Below are positions 34,250 through 43,536 of a stretch of DNA of 64,000 nt, one piece after another. The notes beneath the pieces were generated by a model that did not search any database, was not told the origin of the DNA, and saw nothing but the letters and a program-made list of their open reading frames with translations. This DNA comes from JAKIVR01 sp035933635 (GTDB taxonomy: Archaea > Thermoplasmatota > Thermoplasmata > Lutacidiplasmatales > UBA184): positions 372,001-436,000 of the forward strand of contig DASYYY010000021.1 in the NCBI GenBank assembly GCA_035933635.1, in the 5' to 3' direction. How positions within the stretch are numbered: position 1 is the stretch's first letter; each line of letters opens with the position of its first letter. The translations under genes and the position numbers were made by a program.

Positions 34250-34372
34250 TTAGTTCGAGGCGAAGCAAAAACGGTCGATTTCTCGACGAGCGCTCGACGG
34301 CCGGCCCGAGGCGGCCCGGACCCGCGACGGACCCTTCTGCCCCCATTCACTGAAGGCTCGGCATCACCGAAG

Positions 34373-35149
34373 TTAGAGAGCTCCTCGACCGGCCAGGGAG
34401 GTGCGGCGCTGCGTGCCGGCCCGACTCGTACGGGGAGAATTCCGCCGCGGCGGTGAACGGAATCCGTAGAGCCCGAGTCCGGCACGCCGGACCGGTCGAG
34501 CTCCCACGGATCGAGCCCAGCTCGCAAGTGCGGGACACAGTCCCCCACCCGGACCGTGATCGACGATCACTGCGCCCCCGGGCATCAGGCGGGGGGCCAG
34601 CGGCCGGAACTCTCCCCGCAATTTACGGTCGTCGTGCGGGACATCGTAGAGCACAAGCTCGAATCCGGGGAACTCCTCCGCGACACGCGGGACCACCTCG
34701 GCCTTGTCCCCGAGTCGGAGGTCCCACCGCGTTCGAAGCCAGCCGGGGATGGCCCAGCCCGAATCTCGACCCTCGGGGAGCGTCCAGGAGAATGTCGTGG
34801 GGGACTTGCCCCGCTTCGGGGCCCGGGGAAAGCTCGGGAGGTCGACCGAGTGCAAGGTGCCACGTCCGTTCATCTTGAGCGCGTTCAGGAGGTACGCCGA
34901 CGACACACCGGACGAGACGCCCACCTCAAGCGCGTGCCGGGGCCGCAGAAGCCGAGCGATCGCGTGCAATTCGAGGGGCGCGTCGATCTCGATGTAGGAG
35001 CGTCGGCCCTCCTTCGCGTGCTGTCGCTGCAGGTGCCGGAAGAGTCGGGACTGGTCCGCCGCCTCCTCGAGCGCGGTCCGCGCGGTCTCGTCGGAGACCC
35101 CGGCCAGCGCACCCACCCAACCCGGGTCCGCATCGGACTCGACCTGCAT
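34373..35149 (-). CDS. Class I SAM-dependent methyltransferase
   Basis: 258 aa. Motif I reads ALEVGVSSGVSSAYLLNAL, motif II region TLHSVDLPSF, and later VLYDVPHDDRKLRGEFRPLAPRLMPGGAVIVDHGP, the arrangement of the Methyltransf_24 group. The substrate is unknown. A helical N-terminal lead (DQSRLFRHLQRQHAKEG) precedes the fold and the last ~35 residues are Arg/Ser-rich and probably disordered. GGAAGGT lies just before the ATG. Its neighbour upstream on the same strand is an FkbM-type methyltransferase, 115 nt away. Confidence 0.8.
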   Translation of the reverse strand: MQVESDADPGWVGALAGVSDETARTALEEAADQSRLFRHLQRQHAKEGRRSYIEIDAPLELHAIARLLRPRHALEVGVSSGVSSAYLLNALKMNGRGTLHSVDLPSFPRAPKRGKSPTTFSWTLPEGRDSGWAIPGWLRTRWDLRLGDKAEVVPRVAEEFPGFELVLYDVPHDDRKLRGEFRPLAPRLMPGGAVIVDHGPGGGLCPALASWARSVGARPVRRAGLGLYGFRSPPRRNSPRTSRAGTQRRTSLAGRGAL

Positions 35150-35264
35150 CTCGACCTTCCCGCCGCGGCGCTCCGTGCGAGGGTTCGTACCCTTCCGCCC
35201 CCAAGTCGATTGTGTTGGTCACCGTACCGAACGGCAACGGCCCCGGGGACAATTCTCCGTCCGA

Positions 35265-36149
35265 CTAGAGCCTGAGCCCGGCCGGCGGAGGCGACCTTGC
35301 GCAGAACAGGTTGGTCGAGTAGTCCGACCCTCCGTCGAAGTGCGCGAGCAACTGGTCGAACGGTACTCTTTCGATCCGGTGTCGCCGGCCGTCGACGTGG
35401 TACACCGTCAGCCCCAACGACTCGAGGTAGTTCAGGAACGCACCGGGATCCTCGCCGGAGCGGCGCAGAAGGTACGGGCAGAACTCGATCAGCATCCGGA
35501 TCGCCGGCGTCTCGCGCAGGATCCGCTGCATCCCCCGGACCGCGTCGAACTCCGCGCCTTGGATGTCCACCTTCGCGAAGTCCACGACCCGGCCTTGAAG
35601 ATCCGGATAGTCGTCGAGCGCGACGACCCGGACCTCCACGGAAGGGCGGAGCTCGGCCGCCGCCCTCAGCCGATGGTCGCCATGGGACGTCGCCGATCGA
35701 TAGAGCTGCGCGACGCCGGTGACCGCGCCGGCGGCCTGCGGTTCGGCGGTCACGTTCCCATGGCCGTTGCGACCGATGTTCTCGACGAGGAGTCCGTAGT
35801 TCTCCGCGTCCGGCTCGAACGCGAACACATGGCCCTCCGGTCCGACGGCACGGGCGAAGCGGAGCGTGAAGTAGCCGATGTTCGCCCCGAGGTCGACGAC
35901 GGTCTGGCCCGGTCGGAGACATGCGTCACAGACCAGCGTCTCCACCGGTTCGTGCTCCCCGCGCGCTCCGATCTCCAGCGAGTCGAGCCGGTCGAGGTGC
36001 ATCCACTGACCGTCGACCTCGACCACCGCTCCGGGCTGAGCGAGCCTTGCGACGACGCGGCGATACAGCTGGGGGAACGGCGGGCGCTGGTGGACGTCGG
36101 TGAACCGGCCCAACGCCCGGGCCGCGAGCTCGAACGCCGCCTGGGACAT
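35265..36149 (-). CDS. FkbM-family methyltransferase
   Basis: 294 aa. The FkbM signature blocks are present: GQTVVDLGANIGYFTLRFARAVGPEG, VFAFEPDAENYGLLVENIGRN, VVALDDYP and VDFAKVDIQGAEFDAVRGM, followed by IRMLIEFCP. These enzymes methylate hydroxyls on sugars or small molecules, often in surface glycan synthesis. ATG 36149 is preceded by GAAGG; a longer start at 36206 adds only a disordered lead. It lies 140 nt downstream of the giant kelch/Ig surface-protein gene on the same strand, so glycan modification of the envelope is plausible. Confidence 0.85.
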   Translation of the reverse strand: MSQAAFELAARALGRFTDVHQRPPFPQLYRRVVARLAQPGAVVEVDGQWMHLDRLDSLEIGARGEHEPVETLVCDACLRPGQTVVDLGANIGYFTLRFARAVGPEGHVFAFEPDAENYGLLVENIGRNGHGNVTAEPQAAGAVTGVAQLYRSATSHGDHRLRAAAELRPSVEVRVVALDDYPDLQGRVVDFAKVDIQGAEFDAVRGMQRILRETPAIRMLIEFCPYLLRRSGEDPGAFLNYLESLGLTVYHVDGRRHRIERVPFDQLLAHFDGGSDYSTNLFCARSPPPAGLRL

Positions 36150-36289
36150 CCTTCGTGGCGCCGATGTGCGCCGACCGGTGGATTCGGGGTCGGAGGGGGG
36201 CGTCACGTTCCCGTCTCGTGGGCCCCGATCCTCGACCGCACGGGCCGAACCGGCGCCACCGCCGGCTCGGCCATCGCAGGTGCAGGGGC

Positions 36290-39200
36290 CTAGGCCGGAG
36301 GCTCGCCGGGGTCCTCTTGGTACTCCGGGGCCATGTCGTCGGATGGCGCGACCGGGTACCCGCCGTCGGTCTCTCCCTCAGCGCCGGTCCCCTCCTCGCC
36401 CTCGGGGTACTCTTCGTCGGAGCCCGGTTCGCCGCCTCCCCGCCGTCGCGACACGATCGCCGCGGCCACGACCAGCGCGATCACGACCGCCACGGCGAGC
36501 GCGATGAGCGCGTAGTCGAGGGTGCTGAGCCCGCTCGAGGTGGTGGTGTGGCCGCCGCAGCTCGTGCAGGCGGTGCTCTTGTTGACCGTCAGGTTCGTTC
36601 CGGAGCTGACCGAGTAGCCGACGGCGTCGGTCACCGTGACCATGACCGCGAAGCTCCCCGACTCCGTCGGCGTGCAGGTGAGGGTCGCGGTGTTGTTGTT
36701 ATCGCAGCCGGTGGGCAGGCCGGCATAGGAGTAGTTCGAGGTCCCCGTCCCGCCCGTCGCGTCGACCGCGAACGAGGTCGGCTGCCCTACCGTGATCGGG
36801 GAAGGATAGACGGAGAACGACCGGATGTGGGGCGGTGCGTTCAGGATCAGTCGCGTGGTCTGCGTGGCGGTCCTCCCCGTCGCGTCCTTGATCAGCAGGT
36901 GGACCGTGTACGGTCCGATCGGGGTCGCCGAGGTCGTCGGGCACGACACGGTCGTCAGGTTCACGCTCGGGCACCCCTTGGGGAGACCGGTGTAGGAGTA
37001 CACCAGGTAGGACATCCCTCCGGTCGTCACGGCCGTGAGGGTCACCGTCTGGCTCAGGTCGACCTGGGTGGGGCTCGCGCTGAAGCTCGTGATCGCCGGG
37101 TCGGCGACGACCGTCAGAGTGGCGGACTTCGTGACGTTGACGCCGATCGCGTCGGTGGCGGTGACGGTGATCGGGTAAGTCCCGGCCTGGTTCGGGTTGC
37201 AGACGAAGAAGAACAGGCCACCGGAGGTACACCCTCCGGGCAGGTTGGTGTAGGTGTAGTTCAGGCCCCCGGTTCCGCCCGTGGCGACCACATTGAACTG
37301 CACCTGCTGGCCGGCGTCGACCGACCCCGGGGTGACATTGAACCACTCGATCGTCGGGTACGGATTGACCGTGAGGGTGGTCGATGAGGTCCCCGGATGC
37401 AACACCGTGTAGGCGGTCGAGTCATAGACCGCGACGTGGATGGTGAACGTCCCGACCACGTTCGGCTGGCAGGGAAGCACCGAAATGTTCGCCGGGGAGC
37501 ACCCGCTGGGAAGCGTCGTGTAGTTGTAGGTCAGCGGACCGGTACCGCCCGCGGCGGTGGCGGTCAGGTTGGTGAACTGACCGAAATCGATCGCTTTCGG
37601 GGAGGCGGCCAGCGAAACGGAGGGGTCGTTGTTGATCGTGATCTTGGCCGTGGTCTTGTTCTTGCCCCCGACCGAATCGATCACCGTGGCGTTGATCGTG
37701 TAGGTGAGCGGCAGGCTCCCTTGGGGCGGGTTCGGTGTGCACGTCCAGCTCGAGAGGTTGTGGTTCGAGCAGCCCTGCGGGAAGCCCGAATAGCTGTAGC
37801 TGAGCACGCCCGTGCCGCCCGTGGCCGTGAAGGTCAGGTTGAACGGTTCGTGCAACGAGATCACCGACGGCGTCGTGACGGCGGAGACGACGATCGGTAG
37901 CGGGTTGACCACCAGCGTGGTGTTCGATTCGACCACCACCCCCCAGTTGTCGGTGACGTTGACGAACACGTGGTAAACCCCGAGCTTCGTCGGCGTGCAC
38001 GGAAGCGAGGCGAGGCTCGCCGTGGTGCACCCGGGCGGGAGCGAGGTGTAGGCATACGTCGCCGAGGTCACCGCCGAAGCATTGACCGCGATCGTGGTCA
38101 CGAAGTCCATCGAGTTCTGGATATCGATCGAGGCGTTCTTCGCCTGCAAGGAGCTCGTGAAGTTCGGACCGAGCGCCCAGCTGTCGGAGAGTCGGAGGCC
38201 ACCCAGGTTCTCATTGCCCCCGAAGAGGAGGGCGTACTGGTCGGCCCCGTCCCAGACCATCTGCGTCTCGGTGCGCTTGACCGGGGCGGGAGAGAAGTAG
38301 AGGCTGACCCAGTTGTTGGCGCTGAACTCCCACAGACCTCCCGGGAGGGTTCCGCCGAGATAGAGCGTGTCGCCGGGCACCAGGACCACGTGGCCGAGCG
38401 GCGCGTCGTAGGTCATGGCGGCATCGTCCATCAGACCCGGCGTACGCGTCGTGTTGATCTTGGTCCAGTTGTCGTTCTGGTAGCCCCACGTGTCGTTGAG
38501 CGTGTTGAAGGCCGCCGTGGAGTAGCCGCCGTACAGCAGCACCTCGTTATCGGCGGGGTCCCAGGTCATCGACGCGCGCTCGCGCACCTTGGGCGGCTTG
38601 GTGCTGTTGACGATCGTCGGCGTCATCTTCGTCCAGGCGCCACCGGAGAAGGCCCAGGTGTCCCCGAGGTCGTTGTAGGTGGCCGTGTTCAGCCCGCCGA
38701 ACAGCACGATGTAGTTGTCCTTCCCGTCCCAGGCCATCACGGCTGCCGTCCGGTTGCCCGGCGAGGGCACCGGGGTGAGCTTGGTCCACTGGAGGTGTGC
38801 GAACGTCCACGTGTCCTTGAAGGAAACGTCGTTGCTGCCCTGGTAGCCACCGCAGCAGTCCCCGCCGAACAGCACGACCTCTTTGTCCTTCACGTCGTAG
38901 GCCATCGCCGCGAACTCGCGGGGCGACGGGCCGGTCAGGTTGTGGTAGGTCCAGATGCCATCGGCGAAGGTCCAGGTGTCACCGTACTGGTTGTTGGGCC
39001 CGAAGCCGCCGAACAGGACCACGTAGCCGTCCGCCGCATCGAAGGCCATCGAGTAGGAGTCCCGGATCGGGGGAGCGGAGATGCTCAACGGAGTGAGGTT
39101 GACCCAGTTCTGATTGCCCGGCGGCGCACCGGGCGCGGCCGAGGGAGCGCACCGCATCGAACCCGTCGACGAACTCGAACAGGCGAGTCGCGCGCCCGCT

Positions 39201-39403
39201 GCCGGGCCAGCACCCTGGGCCAGTGAGGCGGCCGCCGCACCCAGCGACTGGCTGCTCTCCAGGAGCGATCCGGCGCTCCGAACGCTCGTCGCCATCGGGG
39301 CCGTGGACGAGGCATGGGCCGGTGCGACCGGCATGCTCCCGGACAGGTAGACGCCCAGAATGATCAGGCACAGCACGAGACCGAGCCGGGGTCGCATTGA
39401 CAT
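36290..39403 (-). CDS. Giant surface protein: kelch propeller, Ig-like repeats, TM anchor, acidic tail
   Basis: 1037 aa. Signal peptide (RLGLVLCLIILGVYLSG), then a kelch propeller of about six blades (~100-400; e.g. MAFDAADGYVVLFGGFG, DTWTFADGIWTYHNL). About six Ig/PKD-like repeats of ~90 residues follow, each with GGTGxLxYxYxxLPxGC and a second Cys ~12 residues later, suggesting a disulphide per repeat. A C-terminal helix (LDYALIALAVAVVIALVVAAAIV) leads to RRRGGG and an acidic tail. The build parallels the propeller protein at 11099-14197. The ATG is ~25 nt after a TATA-like ATTCATAGGG. Probably an envelope adhesin or glycan-binding stalk. Confidence 0.82.
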   Translation of the reverse strand: MSMRPRLGLVLCLIILGVYLSGSMPVAPAHASSTAPMATSVRSAGSLLESSQSLGAAAASLAQGAGPAAGARLACSSSSTGSMRCAPSAAPGAPPGNQNWVNLTPLSISAPPIRDSYSMAFDAADGYVVLFGGFGPNNQYGDTWTFADGIWTYHNLTGPSPREFAAMAYDVKDKEVVLFGGDCCGGYQGSNDVSFKDTWTFAHLQWTKLTPVPSPGNRTAAVMAWDGKDNYIVLFGGLNTATYNDLGDTWAFSGGAWTKMTPTIVNSTKPPKVRERASMTWDPADNEVLLYGGYSTAAFNTLNDTWGYQNDNWTKINTTRTPGLMDDAAMTYDAPLGHVVLVPGDTLYLGGTLPGGLWEFSANNWVSLYFSPAPVKRTETQMVWDGADQYALLFGGNENLGGLRLSDSWALGPNFTSSLQAKNASIDIQNSMDFVTTIAVNASAVTSATYAYTSLPPGCTTASLASLPCTPTKLGVYHVFVNVTDNWGVVVESNTTLVVNPLPIVVSAVTTPSVISLHEPFNLTFTATGGTGVLSYSYSGFPQGCSNHNLSSWTCTPNPPQGSLPLTYTINATVIDSVGGKNKTTAKITINNDPSVSLAASPKAIDFGQFTNLTATAAGGTGPLTYNYTTLPSGCSPANISVLPCQPNVVGTFTIHVAVYDSTAYTVLHPGTSSTTLTVNPYPTIEWFNVTPGSVDAGQQVQFNVVATGGTGGLNYTYTNLPGGCTSGGLFFFVCNPNQAGTYPITVTATDAIGVNVTKSATLTVVADPAITSFSASPTQVDLSQTVTLTAVTTGGMSYLVYSYTGLPKGCPSVNLTTVSCPTTSATPIGPYTVHLLIKDATGRTATQTTRLILNAPPHIRSFSVYPSPITVGQPTSFAVDATGGTGTSNYSYAGLPTGCDNNNTATLTCTPTESGSFAVMVTVTDAVGYSVSSGTNLTVNKSTACTSCGGHTTTSSGLSTLDYALIALAVAVVIALVVAAAIVSRRRGGGEPGSDEEYPEGEEGTGAEGETDGGYPVAPSDDMAPEYQEDPGEPPA

Positions 39404-39534
39404 CTTCACGCGGAACGAGGGCCCCCTATGAATCTTCGGGGCGAGGAGCCTGAGGGTTCTAATCCTTTGGGAAGGCCGAGCCGTATATTGCGGTCGGTCG
39501 CGGGGCTCCGGCGCGGGACGCGGGTCGCCTCGAT

Positions 39535-40350
39535 TCATCTCCCTCGCGGTCCGGTGGATCGACCGTCGATCCACGACGGGAACTTCCGCCAATCCGCGAG
39601 GCTCCCCCGCGCGATCGACCGGTCCTTCGCCGTGAAGCGGAGCGGCAGCCGTTCGAACGAGTGTACCCCGGAATACAGGAGCGGGACCATGCCGGCCGCG
39701 GCCGCCCCCCGCAGGTCGTAGGGATGGTCGCCGACATGCCAGACGCCGTGCGCCGCGACCCCGAGCTCTCGCAGGGTCCACCGGAACGGCTCGCGGCTGG
39801 GTTTGGTCCACGGGTGCTCGCACGAGAGGTAGACGGCGTCGAACTTGTCTTCGAGTCCAACACGGGCGAGCAGCTCGCGTCCGCCCTCCGAGGTCTCCGA
39901 CAGCAGGTTGGAGATCAGTCCGATGGGGATGCCGTTGCGACGGACCGCGGCCACCGCCGCCATCGCGCCCGGGGTCAATCGGACCGTCGCGTCCCGTAGC
40001 GCCCCGTCGAGTCCGGCCGCGACGGACCGGCCGTCCACCGGTGTGCGTGCCAGCGCGGCGAGCCGTGCGGCCTGGTCGGAGATCGTCGCGTTCCGGCCGC
40101 GCTCTTCCTCGGCATGCGACCACGCGATCATCCGGTCGACGAGCCGCTTGGCTTCCCCGTCCGACCGGCCCGCCTCCCGGAGCGGACCTTCCCAGCATCG
40201 CCGGCGCCGGGCCTCGAGCCGAGCTTGGGAACGGCCCCGCGTGTAGACCAATGTGTACCAAAGGTCGAAGGTCACCGCCGTCGGCCGGCCGAGCCGCAGG
40301 ACACCGCTCGGACCGGGTCCTCGAGCCCGCCGGGCGGAGCGACGGCGCAT
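39535..40350 (-). CDS. HAD-superfamily hydrolase
   Basis: 271 aa. Motif I is VTFDLWYTL (nucleophile Asp; the usual second Asp is Trp, as in the haloacid-dehalogenase-like branch), motif II is IGLISN, motif III Lys is in HPWTKPSREPF and motif IV is VGDHPYDLRGA. Substrate unknown. The ATG overlaps the stop of the glycosyltransferase gene by one base (TGATG), so the two form a coupled pair. Confidence 0.82.
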   Translation of the reverse strand: MRRRSARRARGPGPSGVLRLGRPTAVTFDLWYTLVYTRGRSQARLEARRRRCWEGPLREAGRSDGEAKRLVDRMIAWSHAEEERGRNATISDQAARLAALARTPVDGRSVAAGLDGALRDATVRLTPGAMAAVAAVRRNGIPIGLISNLLSETSEGGRELLARVGLEDKFDAVYLSCEHPWTKPSREPFRWTLRELGVAAHGVWHVGDHPYDLRGAAAAGMVPLLYSGVHSFERLPLRFTAKDRSIARGSLADWRKFPSWIDGRSTGPRGR

Positions 40351-41735
40351 CACCAGCCTTCCGAGATCCCGCGCCGCGGGCGCAAGCCGCTCCACTCGTA
40401 CAGGCGCATGGTCCGCTCGAAGACGTCGCGGATCCTCGGAGCGGCGCGCTGTACCTGGCATCGCCGCGCCGTCATCGAGCCGAACTCCCCGAGCCGCTCG
40501 GCGACGTCGCGGTGGTCGAGGAGGTAGGCGATCCGACGCGCCATCGTCGGCACGGTCGGTCCGGACGGCGGGAAGGTGAACCCGTTGGCCTCGTCGTCGA
40601 TGAGCTCGGCGACACCCGCCCCTCGGCTGACCACCACGGGCAGCTTGTGGATCCACGCTTCGACCACGACGAGACCGAATCCCTCCCAGGGGGCGCTGTG
40701 CACGAACACTTGGGCGGTCGAGTAGGCGGCCTGCAGGTCCTCGTTGGAAAGCGATCCGGCGAGGATCACCGAGTCCTCGACCTCCCGCAGCCGGATCTGC
40801 CGCCGGAGCTTCTCGGCCCAGAGGTCGGCTTTGGTGCGCGCGCCGCTGCTGCCGAGGCTCTGCGTCGAGAAGCTGCCGCCCCCGACGAGGAGCAGCCGCG
40901 CGTTGGGATGCTGCCGGGCGACCAGGGCGAACGCGTCGATCAGCAGGTCCTGCCGTTTCACCGGGTCCAGCCGGGAGACCGACAGGATCACTTCGTGCTC
41001 GGGGCGGAGTCCGAGCCGGGCGCGGAGGTCCTGGTTCTCGCGTTCAGAGGTGGTGCGGAACTCGCGAAAGTCGACGTACGGGTAGATCTGGAACGCGCGG
41101 CCGTGGAATCCGGCCCGGATGAGCTCCTCGAGGCCGGCGCGCGTACTGACGACGATCGCATCGAAGCCCTCCATCGCCTTGAGGAAGAACCGGCGCACCG
41201 GTTCGGGGTAGCCCTTGAAATCGAGCGGGATGTGCCAGCGCAACAGCGCCGGGGCCGCCGAACCGATCAGCCCTCCGACGAGCACCTGCTGGAAGTCGTT
41301 GATGTAGAACAGGTCGTACTCGTCGGCGCGGTCGAGCATCGCGCGGGCCATCGCGTGGCTGTAGTCGACGAACCCCGCGTAGTCCCTCAGCGGGAAGTCG
41401 AACCCGGAGGGACCATGGAACGACCGCCAGACCGTCTCCTTGAACCGGGCGTAACCCTCCCGGCTCGCTTCGGCGAGGCGGACCGTCTCGACGATGTATC
41501 CTTCGCTCGTCCGGACCTCCTGCGGGATCCCCGACGCGCCCAGAGCGACCCAGCGCGGGTACGGGGCCACCCAGCTGCCCACCGCCACGTGGAGCAATCC
41601 GCGCATCATCGGTACCACCCCGCCGACGTTGGGGGTGTAATCGGTGCCGAGCCGCCAGACCCCCTTCAGCCGCCGCAGTCGACCGGGGAGCGGTTGGATC
41701 GGTGGAGTTTGAGAACTAATGCACAATCGCATCAT
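40350..41735 (-). CDS. Family 4 glycosyltransferase
   Basis: 461 aa. The GT-B fold is recognised from DYTPNVGGVVPMMRG near the N-terminus, DLFYINDFQQVLVGGLIG in the middle, the nucleotide-sugar region VILSVSRLDPVKRQDLLIDAF, and VFVHSAPWEGFGLVVVEAWIHKLPVVVS with the E-x7-E motif. Inverted orientation to NiCoT. Donor and acceptor are unknown; the wording is close to trehalose-synthase-like and archaeal GT4 proteins. It is followed by a coupled HAD hydrolase, a combination seen for sugar-phosphate products (inference). Confidence 0.85.
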   Translation of the reverse strand: MMRLCISSQTPPIQPLPGRLRRLKGVWRLGTDYTPNVGGVVPMMRGLLHVAVGSWVAPYPRWVALGASGIPQEVRTSEGYIVETVRLAEASREGYARFKETVWRSFHGPSGFDFPLRDYAGFVDYSHAMARAMLDRADEYDLFYINDFQQVLVGGLIGSAAPALLRWHIPLDFKGYPEPVRRFFLKAMEGFDAIVVSTRAGLEELIRAGFHGRAFQIYPYVDFREFRTTSERENQDLRARLGLRPEHEVILSVSRLDPVKRQDLLIDAFALVARQHPNARLLLVGGGSFSTQSLGSSGARTKADLWAEKLRRQIRLREVEDSVILAGSLSNEDLQAAYSTAQVFVHSAPWEGFGLVVVEAWIHKLPVVVSRGAGVAELIDDEANGFTFPPSGPTVPTMARRIAYLLDHRDVAERLGEFGSMTARRCQVQRAAPRIRDVFERTMRLYEWSGLRPRRGISEGW

Positions 41736-41875
41736 CCGACCGACCCCCCGGGGGGTGTACGCCGCCCTCCGGACCGCTTCGCGCCGGTGGCGACACCGCC
41801 ACGACCAGGTCCACGCGGTTTAAACCCACCGTTACCGGTTGTTCGCGCCCACGGCCGCGAGCGATCGACCGCGTA

Positions 41876-41903
41876 GTGTTACGATTTTCAAAAAGAGGAT
41901 AAC
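41876..41903 (+). promoter_or_regulatory. Possible NikR operator upstream of NiCoT-nikR
   Basis: GTGTTAC at 41876-41882 and ATAACTG starting at 41899 form an imperfect inverted repeat separated by 16 nt. GTGTTAC-N13/14-GTAACAC is the reported Geobacter-type NikR site; the first half matches fully and the second partly. It lies just upstream of the TTAA box at 41906-41909, ~30 nt before the ATG. Confidence 0.4.
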
Positions 41904-41937
41904 TGTTAACCCCCACGGCCCCTCCCGCACCCGCCCG

Positions 41938-43047
41938 ATGGAGCTTCCCCGCGGTCCACCCGGCTCGGCCCTCGCCTTGCAGGCCGGCGAGAAGGTGCGC
42001 GCCGTCGCCCTGTACCTGTCGATACTGCTCGCCACCGGCGGCGCCTTTGCGGTGGCCTACGTCATCGGAGAGCGGTGGGCGCTCTTCGCCGGGCTCGGGC
42101 TCGCGGCCTACGTGCTCGGATTGCGGCACGGCGTGGACGCCGACCACATCGCCGCCATCGACAACACCACCCGCAAGCTCCTGCAGGACGGCCAACGGCC
42201 GTTGTCGGTCGGGACCTGGTTCTCGCTGGGCCACTCCACCGTGGTCGTGGCCCTCATCGTCGCGCTGACCGTCGCCACCGAGTACATCTCCACCCACGTC
42301 GCCTCGTTCGCGACGATCGGCACGGTCCTCGGTGCGGCCATCTCCGGGAGCTTCCTCGTGCTCATCGGGCTGCTCAACGTCGTGATCGTCATCGAGGTCT
42401 ATCGGATCTTCCGCGGGCTGCGCACGGGCTCCCTCGACGAGGAGCAACTGAACGAGCAGCTCTCCCGCCGTGGCTTCTTGAACCGCTACTTCGGCCGACT
42501 GTTCCGGGTGATCGATCGGCCGTGGCAGATCTATCCGGTGGGTGTGCTCTTCGGGCTCGGGTTCGATACGGCGAGCGAGATCCTGCTGCTCGGGATCAGC
42601 GTGACGCTCGGCGTGAGCGGTGCGGTTCCCCTCTGGGCGGTGCTCGTCCTCCCGCTGCTGTTCACCTGCGGAATGGTCCTCGTGGACACCACCGATGGGG
42701 TGGCGATGCGCTACGCCTACGGCTGGGCGTTCCTCCGGCCGATCCGGAAGATCTACTACAACCTGACGCTCACGGTGATCTCGGTCCTCGTCGCGTTCCT
42801 GATCGGCGGTGCCGAGCTGCTCAGCGTCGTCGCCCTGGCGCTCCACCTCGGCGGACCGTACTGGACGTGGGCCGCTCAGCTCAATCTCGAGCAGCTCGGG
42901 GTGGCGGTCGTGGCCGTCTTCCTCGGGACCTGGCTCGTCGCGATGACCCTGTACCGGCTTCGTGGCTACGAGCGGACGCCGCCGACGGATCGGCCCCCGG
43001 GTCCCGGCGCTCCGGAAGAGCCGGGGTGGTCCCCCGCCGGCCCATGA
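41938..43047 (+). CDS. NiCoT-family nickel/cobalt permease
   Basis: 369 aa with about eight transmembrane helices. NiCoT signatures are present: RHGVDADHIAAIDNTTRK in helix II (the metal-selecting HX4DH), FSLGHSTVVVALIVAL, the LGFDTASEILLLG block and GMVLVDTTDGVAM. It takes up Ni2+ and/or Co2+ across the cytoplasmic membrane. The ATG at 41938 is preferred to the far upstream frame extension. Its stop overlaps the nikR ATG (ATGA), and this pairing supports nickel as the substrate. Confidence 0.92.
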   Translation: MELPRGPPGSALALQAGEKVRAVALYLSILLATGGAFAVAYVIGERWALFAGLGLAAYVLGLRHGVDADHIAAIDNTTRKLLQDGQRPLSVGTWFSLGHSTVVVALIVALTVATEYISTHVASFATIGTVLGAAISGSFLVLIGLLNVVIVIEVYRIFRGLRTGSLDEEQLNEQLSRRGFLNRYFGRLFRVIDRPWQIYPVGVLFGLGFDTASEILLLGISVTLGVSGAVPLWAVLVLPLLFTCGMVLVDTTDGVAMRYAYGWAFLRPIRKIYYNLTLTVISVLVAFLIGGAELLSVVALALHLGGPYWTWAAQLNLEQLGVAVVAVFLGTWLVAMTLYRLRGYERTPPTDRPPGPGAPEEPGWSPAGP

Positions 43048-43499
43048 AGCGTGGGGTGGTCCGGCTCGGGGTTTCGCTCGACCCGGAGCTCCTCACCGCG
43101 CTCGATCGCTGGTCGGCCCGTCGCAACGCCCGGAGCCGTTCGGACGCCATCCGGTTCCTCGTCCGCAAAGAGCTCTCCGAGGCGGCGCTGGCCGACCCGG
43201 GTGCGGACGCGGTCGGGACGGTCATGGTGCTGTACGACCACCGCGCACGGAACGTGCAGCGACGCCTCACCGCCGCGCAGCACCGCTGGGGCGAACACAT
43301 CCGCTCCTCCAATCACGTCCATCTCGAGGGTGAGGTCTGCCTGGAGGTGATGGTGCTCGTCGGCAAGCGGGGGGAACTCGCCGAAGCCGCCGAGGAGTTG
43401 CGCGGGGTCAAGGGCGTCAACCAGGGAGACTTTCTGCTCGCGACCCCCGGCGTCGCCGGCGGGCGAACCGGGCACCGCCACCCGCACCGGCACCGATAG
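43044..43499 (+). CDS. nikR: Nickel-responsive regulator NikR
   Basis: 151 aa. The N-terminal ribbon-helix-helix reads VVRLGVSLDPELLTALDRW with NARSRSDAIRFLVRKEL. The C-terminal ACT-type nickel domain contains the ligands: His in HRWGEHI, then HVHLEGEVC (His, His, Cys). An extra His-rich tail GRTGHRHPHRHR could add metal binding. It represses nickel uptake when nickel is plentiful, here probably its own operon. It overlaps the NiCoT gene by 4 nt. Confidence 0.94.
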   Translation: MKRGVVRLGVSLDPELLTALDRWSARRNARSRSDAIRFLVRKELSEAALADPGADAVGTVMVLYDHRARNVQRRLTAAQHRWGEHIRSSNHVHLEGEVCLEVMVLVGKRGELAEAAEELRGVKGVNQGDFLLATPGVAGGRTGHRHPHRHR

Positions 43500-43536
43500 C
43501 ACGGACCGGGGAGCTCGGCGCGTCTCCGAGCGCCGG

